A DNA stretch of 64,000 bases from Micromonospora_J zhanjiangensis (GTDB lineage: Bacteria; Actinomycetota; Actinomycetes; Mycobacteriales; Micromonosporaceae): assembly GCF_042650605.1 (NCBI RefSeq), contig NZ_JBHSBN010000031.1, positions 1 to 64,000 on the forward strand. Direction: 5' to 3'. The notes under the pieces are model-generated. The model saw nothing but the letters and a program-made list of their open reading frames with translations. It did not search any database and was not told the DNA's origin. This document shows, one piece after another, positions 7,697 through 17,605 of this stretch. The position numbers and the translations under genes are program-made. How positions within the stretch are numbered: the stretch's first letter is position 1; each line of letters begins with the position of its first letter.

Positions 7697-8082
7697 GCGA
7701 CCACCGTGCCGAGCACCGTGCCGTCCGGCGCGGCCACGTGGACCGGCGCGTCGGCGGCCAGGTCACGTACCGCGGCGTGCCCCGCGCCGTCGAGCGTCGA
7801 CGCCTCGGTGACCACCGCGGCGGCCTCCAGCCGGCTGGCACCCGCCGCCACGGCCGACGCCACGGCCAGCTGCAACGCGGTGACCGTCAACGACGGCAGC
7901 GCGACGCTGGCGCCCGCGTAGGTACGGCCGTCCTGGTCCCGCACCGCGGCCCCCTCGACGGCACCGACCCGGGACCGGGCGCCACGGGCCAGGGTGACCA
8001 GCTTGGCGTCCTCGGCGCTCAGCTCGGCGGGGGCGGTCGACCCGGCGGGAGCGCCGGCCGGCGGGACAGGGGATTCAGGCAT
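7693..8082 (-). CDS. cytidine-deaminase-fold protein lacking the zinc site
   Basis: A 129-residue protein. Its middle follows cytidine deaminases in pattern (RSRVGAVEGAAVRDQDGRTYAGASV, then LTVTALQLAVASAVAAGASRLEAAAVVTEA), but the catalytic (C/H)-A-E and P-C-x-x-C motifs are absent: LTVTALQLAVASAV stands where an active enzyme has its Cys-Ala-Glu. It occupies the position of the small conserved hypothetical Rv2365c of M. tuberculosis, between the CNNM-type gene and era. The gene overlaps both neighbours (8 nt and 4 nt), so it is firmly part of the operon. A structural or regulatory role is inferred. Deamination is not expected. Confidence 0.75.
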   Translation of the reverse strand: MPESPVPPAGAPAGSTAPAELSAEDAKLVTLARGARSRVGAVEGAAVRDQDGRTYAGASVALPSLTVTALQLAVASAVAAGASRLEAAAVVTEASTLDGAGHAAVRDLAADAPVHVAAPDGTVLGTVVA

Positions 8083-9466
8083 CAGCGGGTTGTCTTTCCT
8101 CGGACCGGTTGTGGTTTCGGTGTACGTCGGACCCGTCCGGCCCGCCCGTACGGTCGTGGTCGCCCTCTTCCTCGACCCGGCGCACGAGCACCGAGTCGAT
8201 CCGGTTGCGCCGGCCGGTGGTGCCCTCGGCGATCAGCCGCAGGCCACCGACCTGCGCCTCGGCGCCCGGGATGGGCACCCGGCCGAGCGCCTGGGCCAGC
8301 AGGCCGCCGACCGTCTCGACCTCGTCGGCGGGCAGCTCCACGTCGAACAGCTCGCCGAGGTCCTCGACCGGCAACCGCGCGGTGACCCGTACCGCGCCGT
8401 CGGGCAGGTGCTCCACCGGCGGGCGCTCGACGTCGTACTCGTCGGTGATCTCGCCGACGATCTCCTCGAGGATGTCCTCGATGGTGACCAGGCCGCCGGT
8501 GCCACCGTACTCGTCGACCACGACGACCATGTGGGTGCGGGCCGCCTGCATCTCCGACAGCAGGTCGTCGACGGGCTTGGACTCCGGCACGAAGGTGGCC
8601 TCGCGCATCAGCTCGGCGACCGGCAGGTCGTCGGCGGTGGGATCGCCGCCCTGGGTCCGCCGGATCAGGTCCTTGAGGTAGAGCACCCCGAGCACGTCGT
8701 CGACGCTGTCGCCGATCACCGGGATCCGGGAGAACCCGGAGCGCAGGAAGAGCACCAACGCCTGCGGCAGCGTCTTGTGCGCCTCGATCCACACCATCTC
8801 GGTCCGCGGCACCATCACCTCGCGGGCGATGGTGTCACCCAGCGCGAACACCGAGTGGATCATCTGGCGTTCGCCGTGCTCGACCACTCCGCGCTGCTCG
8901 GCCAGGTCGACCAGTTCCCGCAGCTCCACCTGGGTGGCGAACGGGCCCTCCCGGAAGCCGCGGCCCGGGGTGACCGCGTTGCCGACCAGGATCAGCAGCG
9001 ACGCCAGCGGGTTGAGCGCCCGGCCCAGCCAGCGGATCACCGGCGCCGAGGCCAGACCCACCGCGTACGCGTGCTGCCGGCCGATCGTCCGCGGCGCGAC
9101 GCCGACCACCACGAAGCTGACCACGGTCATCGCCCCGGCGGTGACCAGGGCCGCCTGCCAACCGGCGCCGAACGTGTCGACGGCGACCAGGGCCACCAGC
9201 GTGGTGGCGGTCAGCTCGCAGAGCAGCCGCAGCAGGAGCAACAGGTTGAGGTGCCGGACCGCGTCGGTGGCGACGATCTGCAGGGTCCGGGCGCCGCGCC
9301 GGCCGTCCCGGGCCAACTCCCCGGCGCGGGCCGGGGAGACCGCGGCCAGCGCCGCGTCGGCCATCGCGAACAGGCCCGCGAGGACCACGAGTCCCGCCCC
9401 GACGAACAGCAGCTGCCCGTCGGGAAGGTCGGCGGAAGCGCCGGCGACCGCCAGGTCGGCGGGCAT
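8075..9466 (-). CDS. CNNM/CorC-type membrane protein (hemolysin family)
   Basis: A 463-residue protein with an N-terminal DUF21/CNNM membrane domain of about four helices (LLFVGAGLVVLAGLFAMADAAL and on). A CBS pair follows (MVPRTEMVWIEAHKTLPQAL; TFVPESKPVDDLLSEMQ), then a CorC_HlyC domain with DEYGGTGGLVTIEDILEEIVGEI. Members are linked to magnesium or cobalt export and resistance; true hemolysis is not established. The ATG at 9466 overlaps the ybeY stop (TGATG) and is preferred to a start eight codons earlier. The C-terminal tail after the domain is charged and Arg-rich. It is the Rv2366c counterpart in the era operon. Confidence 0.9.
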   Translation of the reverse strand: MPADLAVAGASADLPDGQLLFVGAGLVVLAGLFAMADAALAAVSPARAGELARDGRRGARTLQIVATDAVRHLNLLLLLRLLCELTATTLVALVAVDTFGAGWQAALVTAGAMTVVSFVVVGVAPRTIGRQHAYAVGLASAPVIRWLGRALNPLASLLILVGNAVTPGRGFREGPFATQVELRELVDLAEQRGVVEHGERQMIHSVFALGDTIAREVMVPRTEMVWIEAHKTLPQALVLFLRSGFSRIPVIGDSVDDVLGVLYLKDLIRRTQGGDPTADDLPVAELMREATFVPESKPVDDLLSEMQAARTHMVVVVDEYGGTGGLVTIEDILEEIVGEITDEYDVERPPVEHLPDGAVRVTARLPVEDLGELFDVELPADEVETVGGLLAQALGRVPIPGAEAQVGGLRLIAEGTTGRRNRIDSVLVRRVEEEGDHDRTGGPDGSDVHRNHNRSEERQPADA

Positions 9467-9936
9467 CACCGGGTCCGCGCGGCGCGCCAACTGGACAGCA
9501 GTCGGGCCTGCAGGCCGAACATCTCGCGTTCCTCCTCCGGCTCCGCGTGGTCGTAGCCGAGCAGATGCAGGACGCCGTGCACGGTGAGCAGGTGCAGCTC
9601 GTCGGCGGGCGTGTGCCCGGCGGTGGCCGCCTGCTTGGCCGCCACGTCGGGACAGAGCACGATGTCACCGAGCAGCGCCGGTTCGGCGCCGCCGGAGACC
9701 TCGCCGGGGCCGTGGTCGACGCTGCCCTCGTCCATCGGGAACGCGAGCACGTCGGTCGGACCGTCGCCACCCATCCAGCGGTGGTTGAGTTCGGTCATGT
9801 ACTCGACGTCGACCAGCAGGACCGACAGCTCGGCGAGCGGGTTGACCCCCATCTCGTCGAGCGCGTGCCGGGCCACGGCGAGGACGGCGTCGGTGTCGAC
9901 CTCGACACCGGACTCGTTGGCGATTTCGATGGACAA
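9466..9936 (-). CDS. ybeY: endoribonuclease YbeY (rRNA maturation factor)
   Basis: YbeY is a zinc endonuclease needed for 16S rRNA 3'-end maturation and ribosome quality control. The 156-residue product starts SIEIANESGVEVD, typical of the family, and carries the zinc motif HGVLHLLGYDHAEPEE (three His). A TTG at 9936 is chosen as start because AGGGGA lies 6 nt upstream and the conserved protein begins exactly there; longer in-frame starts would run into phoH. The 18-nt gap to phoH and the overlap with the CNNM-type gene support one operon. YbeY and Era act on the same rRNA end. Confidence 0.95.
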   Translation of the reverse strand: MSIEIANESGVEVDTDAVLAVARHALDEMGVNPLAELSVLLVDVEYMTELNHRWMGGDGPTDVLAFPMDEGSVDHGPGEVSGGAEPALLGDIVLCPDVAAKQAATAGHTPADELHLLTVHGVLHLLGYDHAEPEEEREMFGLQARLLSSWRAARTR

Positions 9937-9953
9937 CAGTTTCCCCTGGTGAA

Positions 9954-12083
<2,130 letters not shown>

Positions 12084-12232
12084 AGGTCGGGCCCGCTGGC
12101 CCTACGCCACCTGCTCTCGATCTCGGTGCCGCGTCGTGGGGACGAGCGCGACATGCGGACGTTGCACGTCATCGTATCTGTTCAACCCCGCGGGCACGTC
12201 GCCCATTTCCGCCGGGGCACCGGAGTTCACGA

Positions 12233-12250
12233 ACGCCCCAGCAGGGGCGT
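12233..12250 (-). terminator. short hairpin between the HIT gene and phoH
   Basis: ACGCCCC-AGCA-GGGGCGT forms a 7-bp stem with a 4-nt loop, 17 nt after the HIT stop. There is no T-run, as is common in GC-rich actinobacteria. It may reduce read-through from the HIT gene into phoH. Confidence 0.45.
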
Positions 12251-12266
12251 CCGCGTCCGCCAGGGG

Positions 12267-12617
12267 TCAACGGGCCAGCATCGGGCCGAGCGGGGCGCCG
12301 CCGAGCACGTGGGCGTGCGCGTGCGCGACCTCCTGGCCGCCGTACGGGCCGGTGTTGAAGATCAGCCGGAACCCGTCGGTGGTCAGCCCCTCGTGCTCGG
12401 CCACCACGGCGGCGGTCTCCATCACCTCGGCCATCAGCTTCCCGTCCGCCTCGGCCAGGGTCACCACGTCGCCGAAGTGCTCCTTCGGGATGACCAGCAC
12501 GTGCACCGGCGCTTTCGGGGCGATGTCGCGGAAGGCGAGGGTCGTCCCGGTCTCCCGGACCACGGTCGCCGGGATCTCCCCCGCGACGATCTTGCAGAAC
12601 AGGCAGTCGTCAGTCAT
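12267..12617 (-). CDS. HIT family nucleotide hydrolase/transferase
   Basis: A 116-residue protein starting MTDDCLFCKIVAGEIPATVV, with the histidine triad HAHAHVLGG near the C-terminus and a CxxC at residues 5-8. It matches the Hint branch, which hydrolyses purine nucleoside phosphoramidates. The ATG at 12617 is preferred over a start 17 codons upstream because the conserved family starts here. In this gene order HIT proteins are often found before phoH. It is separated from the divergent SDR gene by a strong hairpin. Confidence 0.93.
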   Translation of the reverse strand: MTDDCLFCKIVAGEIPATVVRETGTTLAFRDIAPKAPVHVLVIPKEHFGDVVTLAEADGKLMAEVMETAAVVAEHEGLTTDGFRLIFNTGPYGGQEVAHAHAHVLGGAPLGPMLAR

Positions 12618-12708
12618 GCACCCGGATCCTAGGCGCCGCCGGCCGCCCTCGCCGGCAGCCACCGTCACACCGCCGGACTCCCGGCCCCCCAGGCTGGCCA
12701 GCGCGCCA

Positions 12709-12756
12709 GGCTGGGTGCGTTTGTTGCTCCTCCAGTGACAACAAACGCACCCAGCC
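12709..12756. terminator. 18-bp perfect hairpin between divergent HIT and SDR genes
   Basis: 12709-12726 is exactly complementary to 12739-12756 with a 12-nt loop. The arm reads GGCTGGGTGCGTTTGTTG. Both flanking genes read away from it, so a terminator role is odd. It may insulate the two promoters or be a dispersed repeat. No T-run follows. Confidence 0.55.
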
Positions 12757-12802
12757 GGCGAGGAGGTGGGCCGGCGAGCGCGCCGAGTGCGGCTGCGGCA
12801 TC

Positions 12803-13561
12803 ATGGCCGGCATGACTGGACGAGCGGTGCTGGTGACCGGGGCTTCCCGGGGGATCGGTCGGGCCTGCGCGGCGGCGTTCGCCGCCGGCGGGGACCGGGT
12901 GGCGGTCCACCATCGGGACTCCGGGCCGCTGGCCGAGCAGGTCCGCGACGCGCTGCCCGGGGACGGGCACGTGGTGGTCCGGGCCGACCTGGCCGACCCG
13001 GACCAGGTACGCGCCATGGTGGACGAGGCCGCCGAGCGGCTCGGCGGGCTGGACGTACTGGTCAACAACGCCGGGGTCTTCACGCCGCACCACATCCTGG
13101 AGACCTCGTACGAGCAGTGGCAGCGCGAGTGGCGGCGCACCCTGGACACGAACCTGGTCGGGCCGGCCAACGCGGCCTGGTGCGCGGTCCGGCACATGCG
13201 CGAGCGCGGCGGCGGGCGGATCGTCAACGTCTCGTCCCGGGGTGCCTTCCGCGGCGAGCCGAGCCAGCCCGGGTACGCCGCGAGCAAGGCCGGTCTCAAC
13301 GCCCTGGGTCAGTCCCTGGCCCGGGCGCTCGGCCAGTACGGGATCGCGGTCGCCACCGTGGCACCCGGCTACGTGGCGACGGACATGGCGAGCGACCGGA
13401 TCGACGCCGACGGGGAGGCGATCCGGGCGCAGAGCCCGTTCAACCGGGTGGCCCGGCCGGAGGAGATCGCCGCCGCGGTGCACTGGCTCGCCTCCCCCGA
13501 GGCGGAATGGGCCTCCGGCACCGTCGTCGACCTCAACGGCGCCTCCTACCTGCGCACCTGA
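12803..13561 (+). CDS. short-chain dehydrogenase/reductase (SDR)
   Basis: A classical NAD(P)-binding SDR of 252 residues. It has the cofactor motif TGASRGIG, NNAG, the catalytic Ser in IVNVSSRGAF, and Tyr/Lys in YAASKAGLN, with PGYVATDM after. Closest in character to 3-oxoacyl-ACP reductase-like enzymes, but the substrate is unknown. Start ATG at 12803 or, three codons later, 12812; both are near the family start. It stands alone between the HIT and rsmE genes, so context adds little. Confidence 0.9.
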   Translation: MAGMTGRAVLVTGASRGIGRACAAAFAAGGDRVAVHHRDSGPLAEQVRDALPGDGHVVVRADLADPDQVRAMVDEAAERLGGLDVLVNNAGVFTPHHILETSYEQWQREWRRTLDTNLVGPANAAWCAVRHMRERGGGRIVNVSSRGAFRGEPSQPGYAASKAGLNALGQSLARALGQYGIAVATVAPGYVATDMASDRIDADGEAIRAQSPFNRVARPEEIAAAVHWLASPEAEWASGTVVDLNGASYLRT

Positions 13562-13595
13562 CCCCGACGCACGACCTCCGCCGGGAGGGCCGCGG

Positions 13596-14330
13596 TCACC
13601 AGCGGCCGAGGCGGGCGGCGAGCACGGACAGCGCCGCCACCCCGGCCGTCGAGGTGCGCAGCACCTCCGGGCCGAGCCGCACCGGCACCCCGCCGGCCGC
13701 GGCCAGCCGGGCCAACTCGTCCGGCGAGATGCCGCCTTCCGGCCCGATCACCAGGACGATCTCCCCGTCGGTCGGCAGGTCCACCCGGCTCAGCGGGACC
13801 GACGCCTCCTCGTGCAACACGTACGCCCCGGCCGCCGCGCCGACCCGGTCGGCCACCTGGGCGGTGGAGCAGGACGGGTCGCCGGACACCACCGGGAGCC
13901 ACGGCCGGCGGGACTGTTTGGCCGCCTCGCGGGCGGTGGCCGCCCACTTGTCCCGGGCCCGCCCGCCGCGTTCGCCGCGCCACTGGACCACCGAGCGGGC
14001 CGCCGCCCAGGGCACGATCTCGTCCACGCCGACCTCGGTCATCGCCTGCACGGCCAACTCGCCCCGGTCGCCCTTGGCGATGCCCTGGGCGACCACCAGC
14101 CGCGGGTCGGGCGGATCGGCGTACCGGCGGGAGGTGACGGTGAGGTCGAGGGTGCCCTTGCCGACGGAGACGACCTCGGCGGTGGCCGTGCCGCCGCGCC
14201 CGTCGGCGAGGAGCAACTCCTCGCCGACGCGCAGCCGTTGCACGGTGGCCGCGTGGTGCCCCTCCGGGCCGGCCAGGGTGTACGAGTCGGCCGGCGGCAG
14301 CGACCCGACCAGGAACAGCGGCGCGCTCAC
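13596..14330 (-). CDS. rsmE: 16S rRNA (uracil1498-N3)-methyltransferase RsmE
   Basis: RsmE methylates U1498 of 16S rRNA in the assembled small subunit. The 244-residue SPOUT-type protein has the N-terminal PUA-like domain (HHAATVQRLRVGEELLLADG). Its C-terminal knot carries VIGPEGGISPDELARL and LRTSTAGVAALSVL, which bind S-adenosylmethionine. It starts 11 nt after the dnaJ stop and is clearly in the hrcA-dnaJ-rsmE operon, the same order as Rv2374c-Rv2373c-Rv2372c in M. tuberculosis. Confidence 0.95.
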   Translation of the reverse strand: MSAPLFLVGSLPPADSYTLAGPEGHHAATVQRLRVGEELLLADGRGGTATAEVVSVGKGTLDLTVTSRRYADPPDPRLVVAQGIAKGDRGELAVQAMTEVGVDEIVPWAAARSVVQWRGERGGRARDKWAATAREAAKQSRRPWLPVVSGDPSCSTAQVADRVGAAAGAYVLHEEASVPLSRVDLPTDGEIVLVIGPEGGISPDELARLAAAGGVPVRLGPEVLRTSTAGVAALSVLAARLGRW

Positions 14331-14341
14331 CCGGTCGGGTC

Positions 14342-15505
14342 TCAGCCGTGCCCGTTGAAGGCGTCCCGCATCCGGGAGAAGAAGCCGCCCTGCTTGGTCA
14401 GCTCGGCGATCTCCTCGCCCCGGGTCTTGGCGAAGTCGCGCAGCATCCGCTCCTGGTCGGCGTCGAGCTTGGTCGGGGTACGCACGTCCAGGTGCACGTA
14501 GAGGTCACCCCGCCCGGTGCCGCGCAGGTGCGGTACGCCCCGGGCCCGCAGCCGCAGCGTGCTGCCCGGCTGGGTGCCCGCCTTGACGTCGACCGTCTCC
14601 TCGCTGTCCAGCGTCTTGATGGTCAACCGGGTGCCCAGGGCCGCTGCGGTCATCGGGACGGTGACCCGGCAGTGCAGGTCGTCGCCCTTGCGGGAGTAGA
14701 CGTCGTGCACCCGCTCGTGGATCTCCACGTACAGGTCGCCCGCGGTGCCGCCGCCCGGGCCGACCTCGCCCTGCTGGGCGAGCCGGATCCGCATGCCGTC
14801 CTCGACCCCGGCCGGGATCTTGACGGTGAGCGACCGCCGGGTACGGACCCGGCCGTCGCCCGCGCAGGTGGCACACGGGTGCGGGATGACCGTGCCGTAG
14901 CCCTGGCAGACCGTGCACGGCCGGGACGAGACGACCTGGCCGAGGAAGGTGCGCTGGACCGACTGGACCTCGCCGCGCCCGCCGCACGCCTCGCAGGTGG
15001 CCAGGTGGGTGCCGGCCGCCGTGCCGGCGCCGGAGCAGGTGGTGCAGAGCACCGCCGTGTCGACGGTGATCGGCGCCTCCACCCCGAAGGCGGTCTCGTG
15101 CAGGTCCAGTTCGAGCCGGATGATCGCGTCGGCGCCCGGCCGGGTACGCGGTCGCGGCCCGCGCCCGGCACCGCCGCCGGCGGCCCCGAAGAACGCGTCC
15201 ATGATGTCCTGGAACCCGACGAACGGACCGGCACCGCCCGGGCCGGCCGGGCCGGCACCGCCGCCGCCCGGGGCCAGCGGATCGCCGCCCAGGTCGACGA
15301 TCTGCCGCTTCTTGTCGTCGGAGAGGACCTCGTACGCCGCGTTGATGTCCTTGAACCGGTCGTGCGCCGCCGGATCCGGGTTCACGTCCGGGTGGTACTG
15401 CCGCGCCAGCTTGCGGTAGGCGCGCTTGATCTCGTCGTCGGACGCGTCCCGGCTGACGCCGAGGATGCCGTAGTAGTCCTTGGTCACTGCGTTCCGTGTC
15501 CCCAT
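14342..15505 (-). CDS. dnaJ: chaperone DnaJ (DnaJ2 type)
   Basis: A 387-residue type I Hsp40 that delivers substrates to DnaK and stimulates its ATPase. The J domain (DYYGILGVSRDASDDEIKRA...HPDVNPDP with the HPD triad) is followed by a Gly-rich linker. Then come four zinc repeats (CTTCSGAG, CEACGGRG, CTVCQGYG, CATCAGDG) and the C-terminal substrate domain. The ATG at 15505 gives a six-residue head; the GTG at 15487 (VTKDYYG) is an alternative. The neighbouring hrcA, with its CIRCE operator, shows heat-shock control of this operon. Confidence 0.96.
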   Translation of the reverse strand: MGTRNAVTKDYYGILGVSRDASDDEIKRAYRKLARQYHPDVNPDPAAHDRFKDINAAYEVLSDDKKRQIVDLGGDPLAPGGGGAGPAGPGGAGPFVGFQDIMDAFFGAAGGGAGRGPRPRTRPGADAIIRLELDLHETAFGVEAPITVDTAVLCTTCSGAGTAAGTHLATCEACGGRGEVQSVQRTFLGQVVSSRPCTVCQGYGTVIPHPCATCAGDGRVRTRRSLTVKIPAGVEDGMRIRLAQQGEVGPGGGTAGDLYVEIHERVHDVYSRKGDDLHCRVTVPMTAAALGTRLTIKTLDSEETVDVKAGTQPGSTLRLRARGVPHLRGTGRGDLYVHLDVRTPTKLDADQERMLRDFAKTRGEEIAELTKQGGFFSRMRDAFNGHG

Positions 15506-15541
15506 GTCAATCTCACTTGGCCGCCGGTCGTCAGGGTCGGG

Positions 15542-16567
15542 TCAGTTCTGCGCCAGCAGGTCACCGACGTAGCGTGCCACGGCACGTACGGTGGCGATGG
15601 TGCCGGGGTAGTCCATCCGGGTCGGGCCGAGTACGCCCAGCCCACCCACGATGGTGGCACCCGGGCCGTAGCCGGTGCTGACCACCGACGCGGCCCGGAG
15701 GTTGTCGATCTCGTTCTCGTCGCCGATCCGGACCCGCAACGGGGTGCTGGGTTCGATCTCGCCGATCAACTTGAGCAGGACGACCTCCTCCTCCAGCGCC
15801 TCCAGGATCGGTCGCAGGGTGCCCTGGAAGTCCAGCAGACCACCCCGGGTCAGGTTCGCGGTGCCGGCCAGCGCGATCCGCTCCTCGTGCCGCTCGACCA
15901 GGGTCTCCAGCAGCACGGTGGACAGCGTTGTCATCGCGCCGCGCAGGCCCGGACCGACCTCCTCGACCAGCGCCTGGACCAGCGGCGGGGTCTCCGACAG
16001 CCGCTTGCCGACCAGCTTCTCGTTGACCAGCCGGCGCAGGTCGAGCACGTCGTCGGCGGGCAGCGGGGCGGGCAGTTCGACCAGCCGCTGCTCGACCCGG
16101 CCGGTGTCGGCGATCATCACGAGCATCAGCCGGGTGGTGGAGATCGGCACCAGTTCCAGGTGCCGCACCGAGGAGCGGGCCAGGCTCGGGTACTGCACGA
16201 CGGCGACCTGCCGGGTCAGCTGGGCGAGCAACCGCACCGTGCGGTGCACCACGTCGTCGAGGTCGACGGCGCCGACCAGGAAGCGCTCGATCGCCCGCCG
16301 CTCGGCCGGGGTGAGCGGTTTCACCCGGGACAGCCGGTCGACGAAGAGCCGGTAGCCCCGGTCGGTGGGGACCCGGCCGGCGCTGGTGTGCGGCTGCCGG
16401 ATGTAGCCCTCCTCCTCCAGCACGGCCATGTCGTTGCGGACCGTGGCCGGGGACACCCCGAGCTGGTGGCGCTCGACCAGCGCCCGGCTGCCCACCGGTT
16501 CCTGGGTGGCGACGTAGTCCTCCACGATCGCCCGCAGGACGTCGAGCTTGCGATCGTCCAGACCCAC
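15542..16567 (-). CDS. hrcA: heat-inducible transcription repressor HrcA
   Basis: HrcA represses chaperone genes by binding CIRCE. The 341-residue product has the winged helix (RKLDVLRAIVEDYVATQEPVG, then LGVSPATVRNDMAVLEEEGY) and the GAF-like core of HrcA. The GTG at 16567 is preferred: AGGGG stands about 7 nt upstream, and the conserved protein begins at DDRKLDVLRA. A CIRCE site 64 nt upstream indicates autoregulation with dnaJ and rsmE. Upstream in-frame codons of the long open frame cross the operator and are not credible. Confidence 0.96.
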   Translation of the reverse strand: MGLDDRKLDVLRAIVEDYVATQEPVGSRALVERHQLGVSPATVRNDMAVLEEEGYIRQPHTSAGRVPTDRGYRLFVDRLSRVKPLTPAERRAIERFLVGAVDLDDVVHRTVRLLAQLTRQVAVVQYPSLARSSVRHLELVPISTTRLMLVMIADTGRVEQRLVELPAPLPADDVLDLRRLVNEKLVGKRLSETPPLVQALVEEVGPGLRGAMTTLSTVLLETLVERHEERIALAGTANLTRGGLLDFQGTLRPILEALEEEVVLLKLIGEIEPSTPLRVRIGDENEIDNLRAASVVSTGYGPGATIVGGLGVLGPTRMDYPGTIATVRAVARYVGDLLAQN

Positions 16568-16612
16568 TGTCACCCCCTCGCCGCCGGCGCGGCGTACCGC
16601 CCCTCCGAGACT

Positions 16613-16657
16613 CTGGCACTCGAATGCACTCTGGCACTCGAATGTAACGAGTGCCAG
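16613..16657 (-). promoter_or_regulatory. CIRCE operator with an extra half-site
   Basis: CTGGCACTC, 9 nt, GAGTGCCAG at 16631-16657 is a perfect inverted repeat matching the CIRCE layout (consensus half TTAGCACTC). A third half-site, CTGGCACTC, lies at 16613-16621, exactly 18 bp from the first arm and nearer the gene. HrcA is expected to bind the full site. Confidence 0.9.
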
Positions 16658-16837
16658 TCTACGACGTGCTACCCGGCAGCCGCGATGATCACTCTGCGAG
16701 CAACGGCCGCTATGCGACAAGTCGGACACCCGACACCGACACCGACCGGGCGGTCGCCCCCACCTGACCGAACGGCCAGGTGGAAACGAGCGTCGACGTG
16801 CTGGCGCCGGTTGATCGGCGGTCCTACCGTGTCGTCC

Positions 16838-17488
16838 ATGACTGAACCACCTCGCCCTCCCGGAGAGGGGCACCCGGGGCCCGAGCCCGGGGACCAGAGC
16901 TCTCCGACCCCACCCCCAGCGTCCCAGCCGGCGCCGGGCGAGGCGTCCCCGCCGGGGCCCGCCGAGCCCACCGCGCCACGCTACGACGAGCCCGGCTCGT
17001 ACCCGCCGCCCGGCGGGGCCACCGGCTACCCGCCGCCGGCCGGGAACCAGCCGCCCGTCGGCGGTGGCTACCCGCCGCCCGGTGGCGGGCCGTACGGTGC
17101 TCCGCCACCCGGCGGCGGGTACGGTGCCGCGGCTCCGGCCGGCTACCCGACCAACGACGACAAGACCTGGGCGTTGATCGCCCACTTCGGTGGTGCCGTC
17201 GGCGCCCTGATCAGCTTCGGGTCGCTCGGCTTCGTCGGTCCGCTGATCGCCCACCTGGCCAAGGGCCAGCAGTCACCGACGGTGAAGGCGCACGCGGTCG
17301 CCGCGCTGAACTTCCAGATCCTCTGGTCGATCATTTCGTTCGTGCTGCTTTTCGTCGGCTGGTGCATGTTCTACCTGCCCAACGTCGCGGTGATGGTCGT
17401 CCAGATCGTGTTCGGCATCATCGCCGGGGTGAAGGCCAACGAGGGCGGGCTGTACAAGTACCCGCTGTCGGCCAGCTTCATCAAGTGA
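16838..17488 (+). CDS. DUF4870 membrane protein with Pro/Gly-rich N-terminus
   Basis: A 216-residue protein. The first 100 residues are low-complexity with repeated YPPPGGG-type segments. The C-terminal half carries DDKTWALIAHFGGAVGALI, three hydrophobic helices, and VKAHAVAALNFQILWSII, typical of DUF4870. Function is unknown; Pro-rich tails of this type often mediate protein contacts at the membrane. The ATG at 16838 follows TACCGT by 7 nt, so the transcript may be leaderless. A strong terminator follows at 17496-17530. Confidence 0.85.
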   Translation: MTEPPRPPGEGHPGPEPGDQSSPTPPPASQPAPGEASPPGPAEPTAPRYDEPGSYPPPGGATGYPPPAGNQPPVGGGYPPPGGGPYGAPPPGGGYGAAAPAGYPTNDDKTWALIAHFGGAVGALISFGSLGFVGPLIAHLAKGQQSPTVKAHAVAALNFQILWSIISFVLLFVGWCMFYLPNVAVMVVQIVFGIIAGVKANEGGLYKYPLSASFIK

Positions 17489-17495
17489 CCTGACC

Positions 17496-17530
17496 GGGTG
17501 CGTCCACGGTCGCCGATCGTGGACGCACCC
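17496..17530 (+). terminator. terminator after the DUF4870 gene
   Basis: GGGTGCGTCCACG at 17496-17508 pairs perfectly with 17518-17530 over a 9-nt loop. It begins 7 nt after the stop codon. No T-run. Confidence 0.75.
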
Positions 17531-17549
17531 CGCCTCCGTCGGCCCGGGA

Positions 17550-17595
17550 CGACAGCACGCGGTCCCGGCCGAGGCGACAGCACGCGGTCCCGGCC
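17550..17595. repeat. 21-bp direct repeat, two copies
   Basis: CGACAGCACGCGGTCCCGGCC occurs at 17550-17570 and 17575-17595, separated by 4 bp. The pair lies just after the hemW stop (minus strand) and before the DUF4870 terminator. It may be a small duplication. No function is evident. Confidence 0.7.
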
Positions 17596-17605
17596 CGGGC
17601 GGTGC

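Noticed and set aside
14348..17488. Open frame of 1046 codons on the plus strand over dnaJ and hrcA
   Set aside because: It is the antisense shadow of dnaJ, hrcA and their gap. Only its last part (DUF4870, from 16838) has a signal of its own. High GC leaves few stops in such frames.
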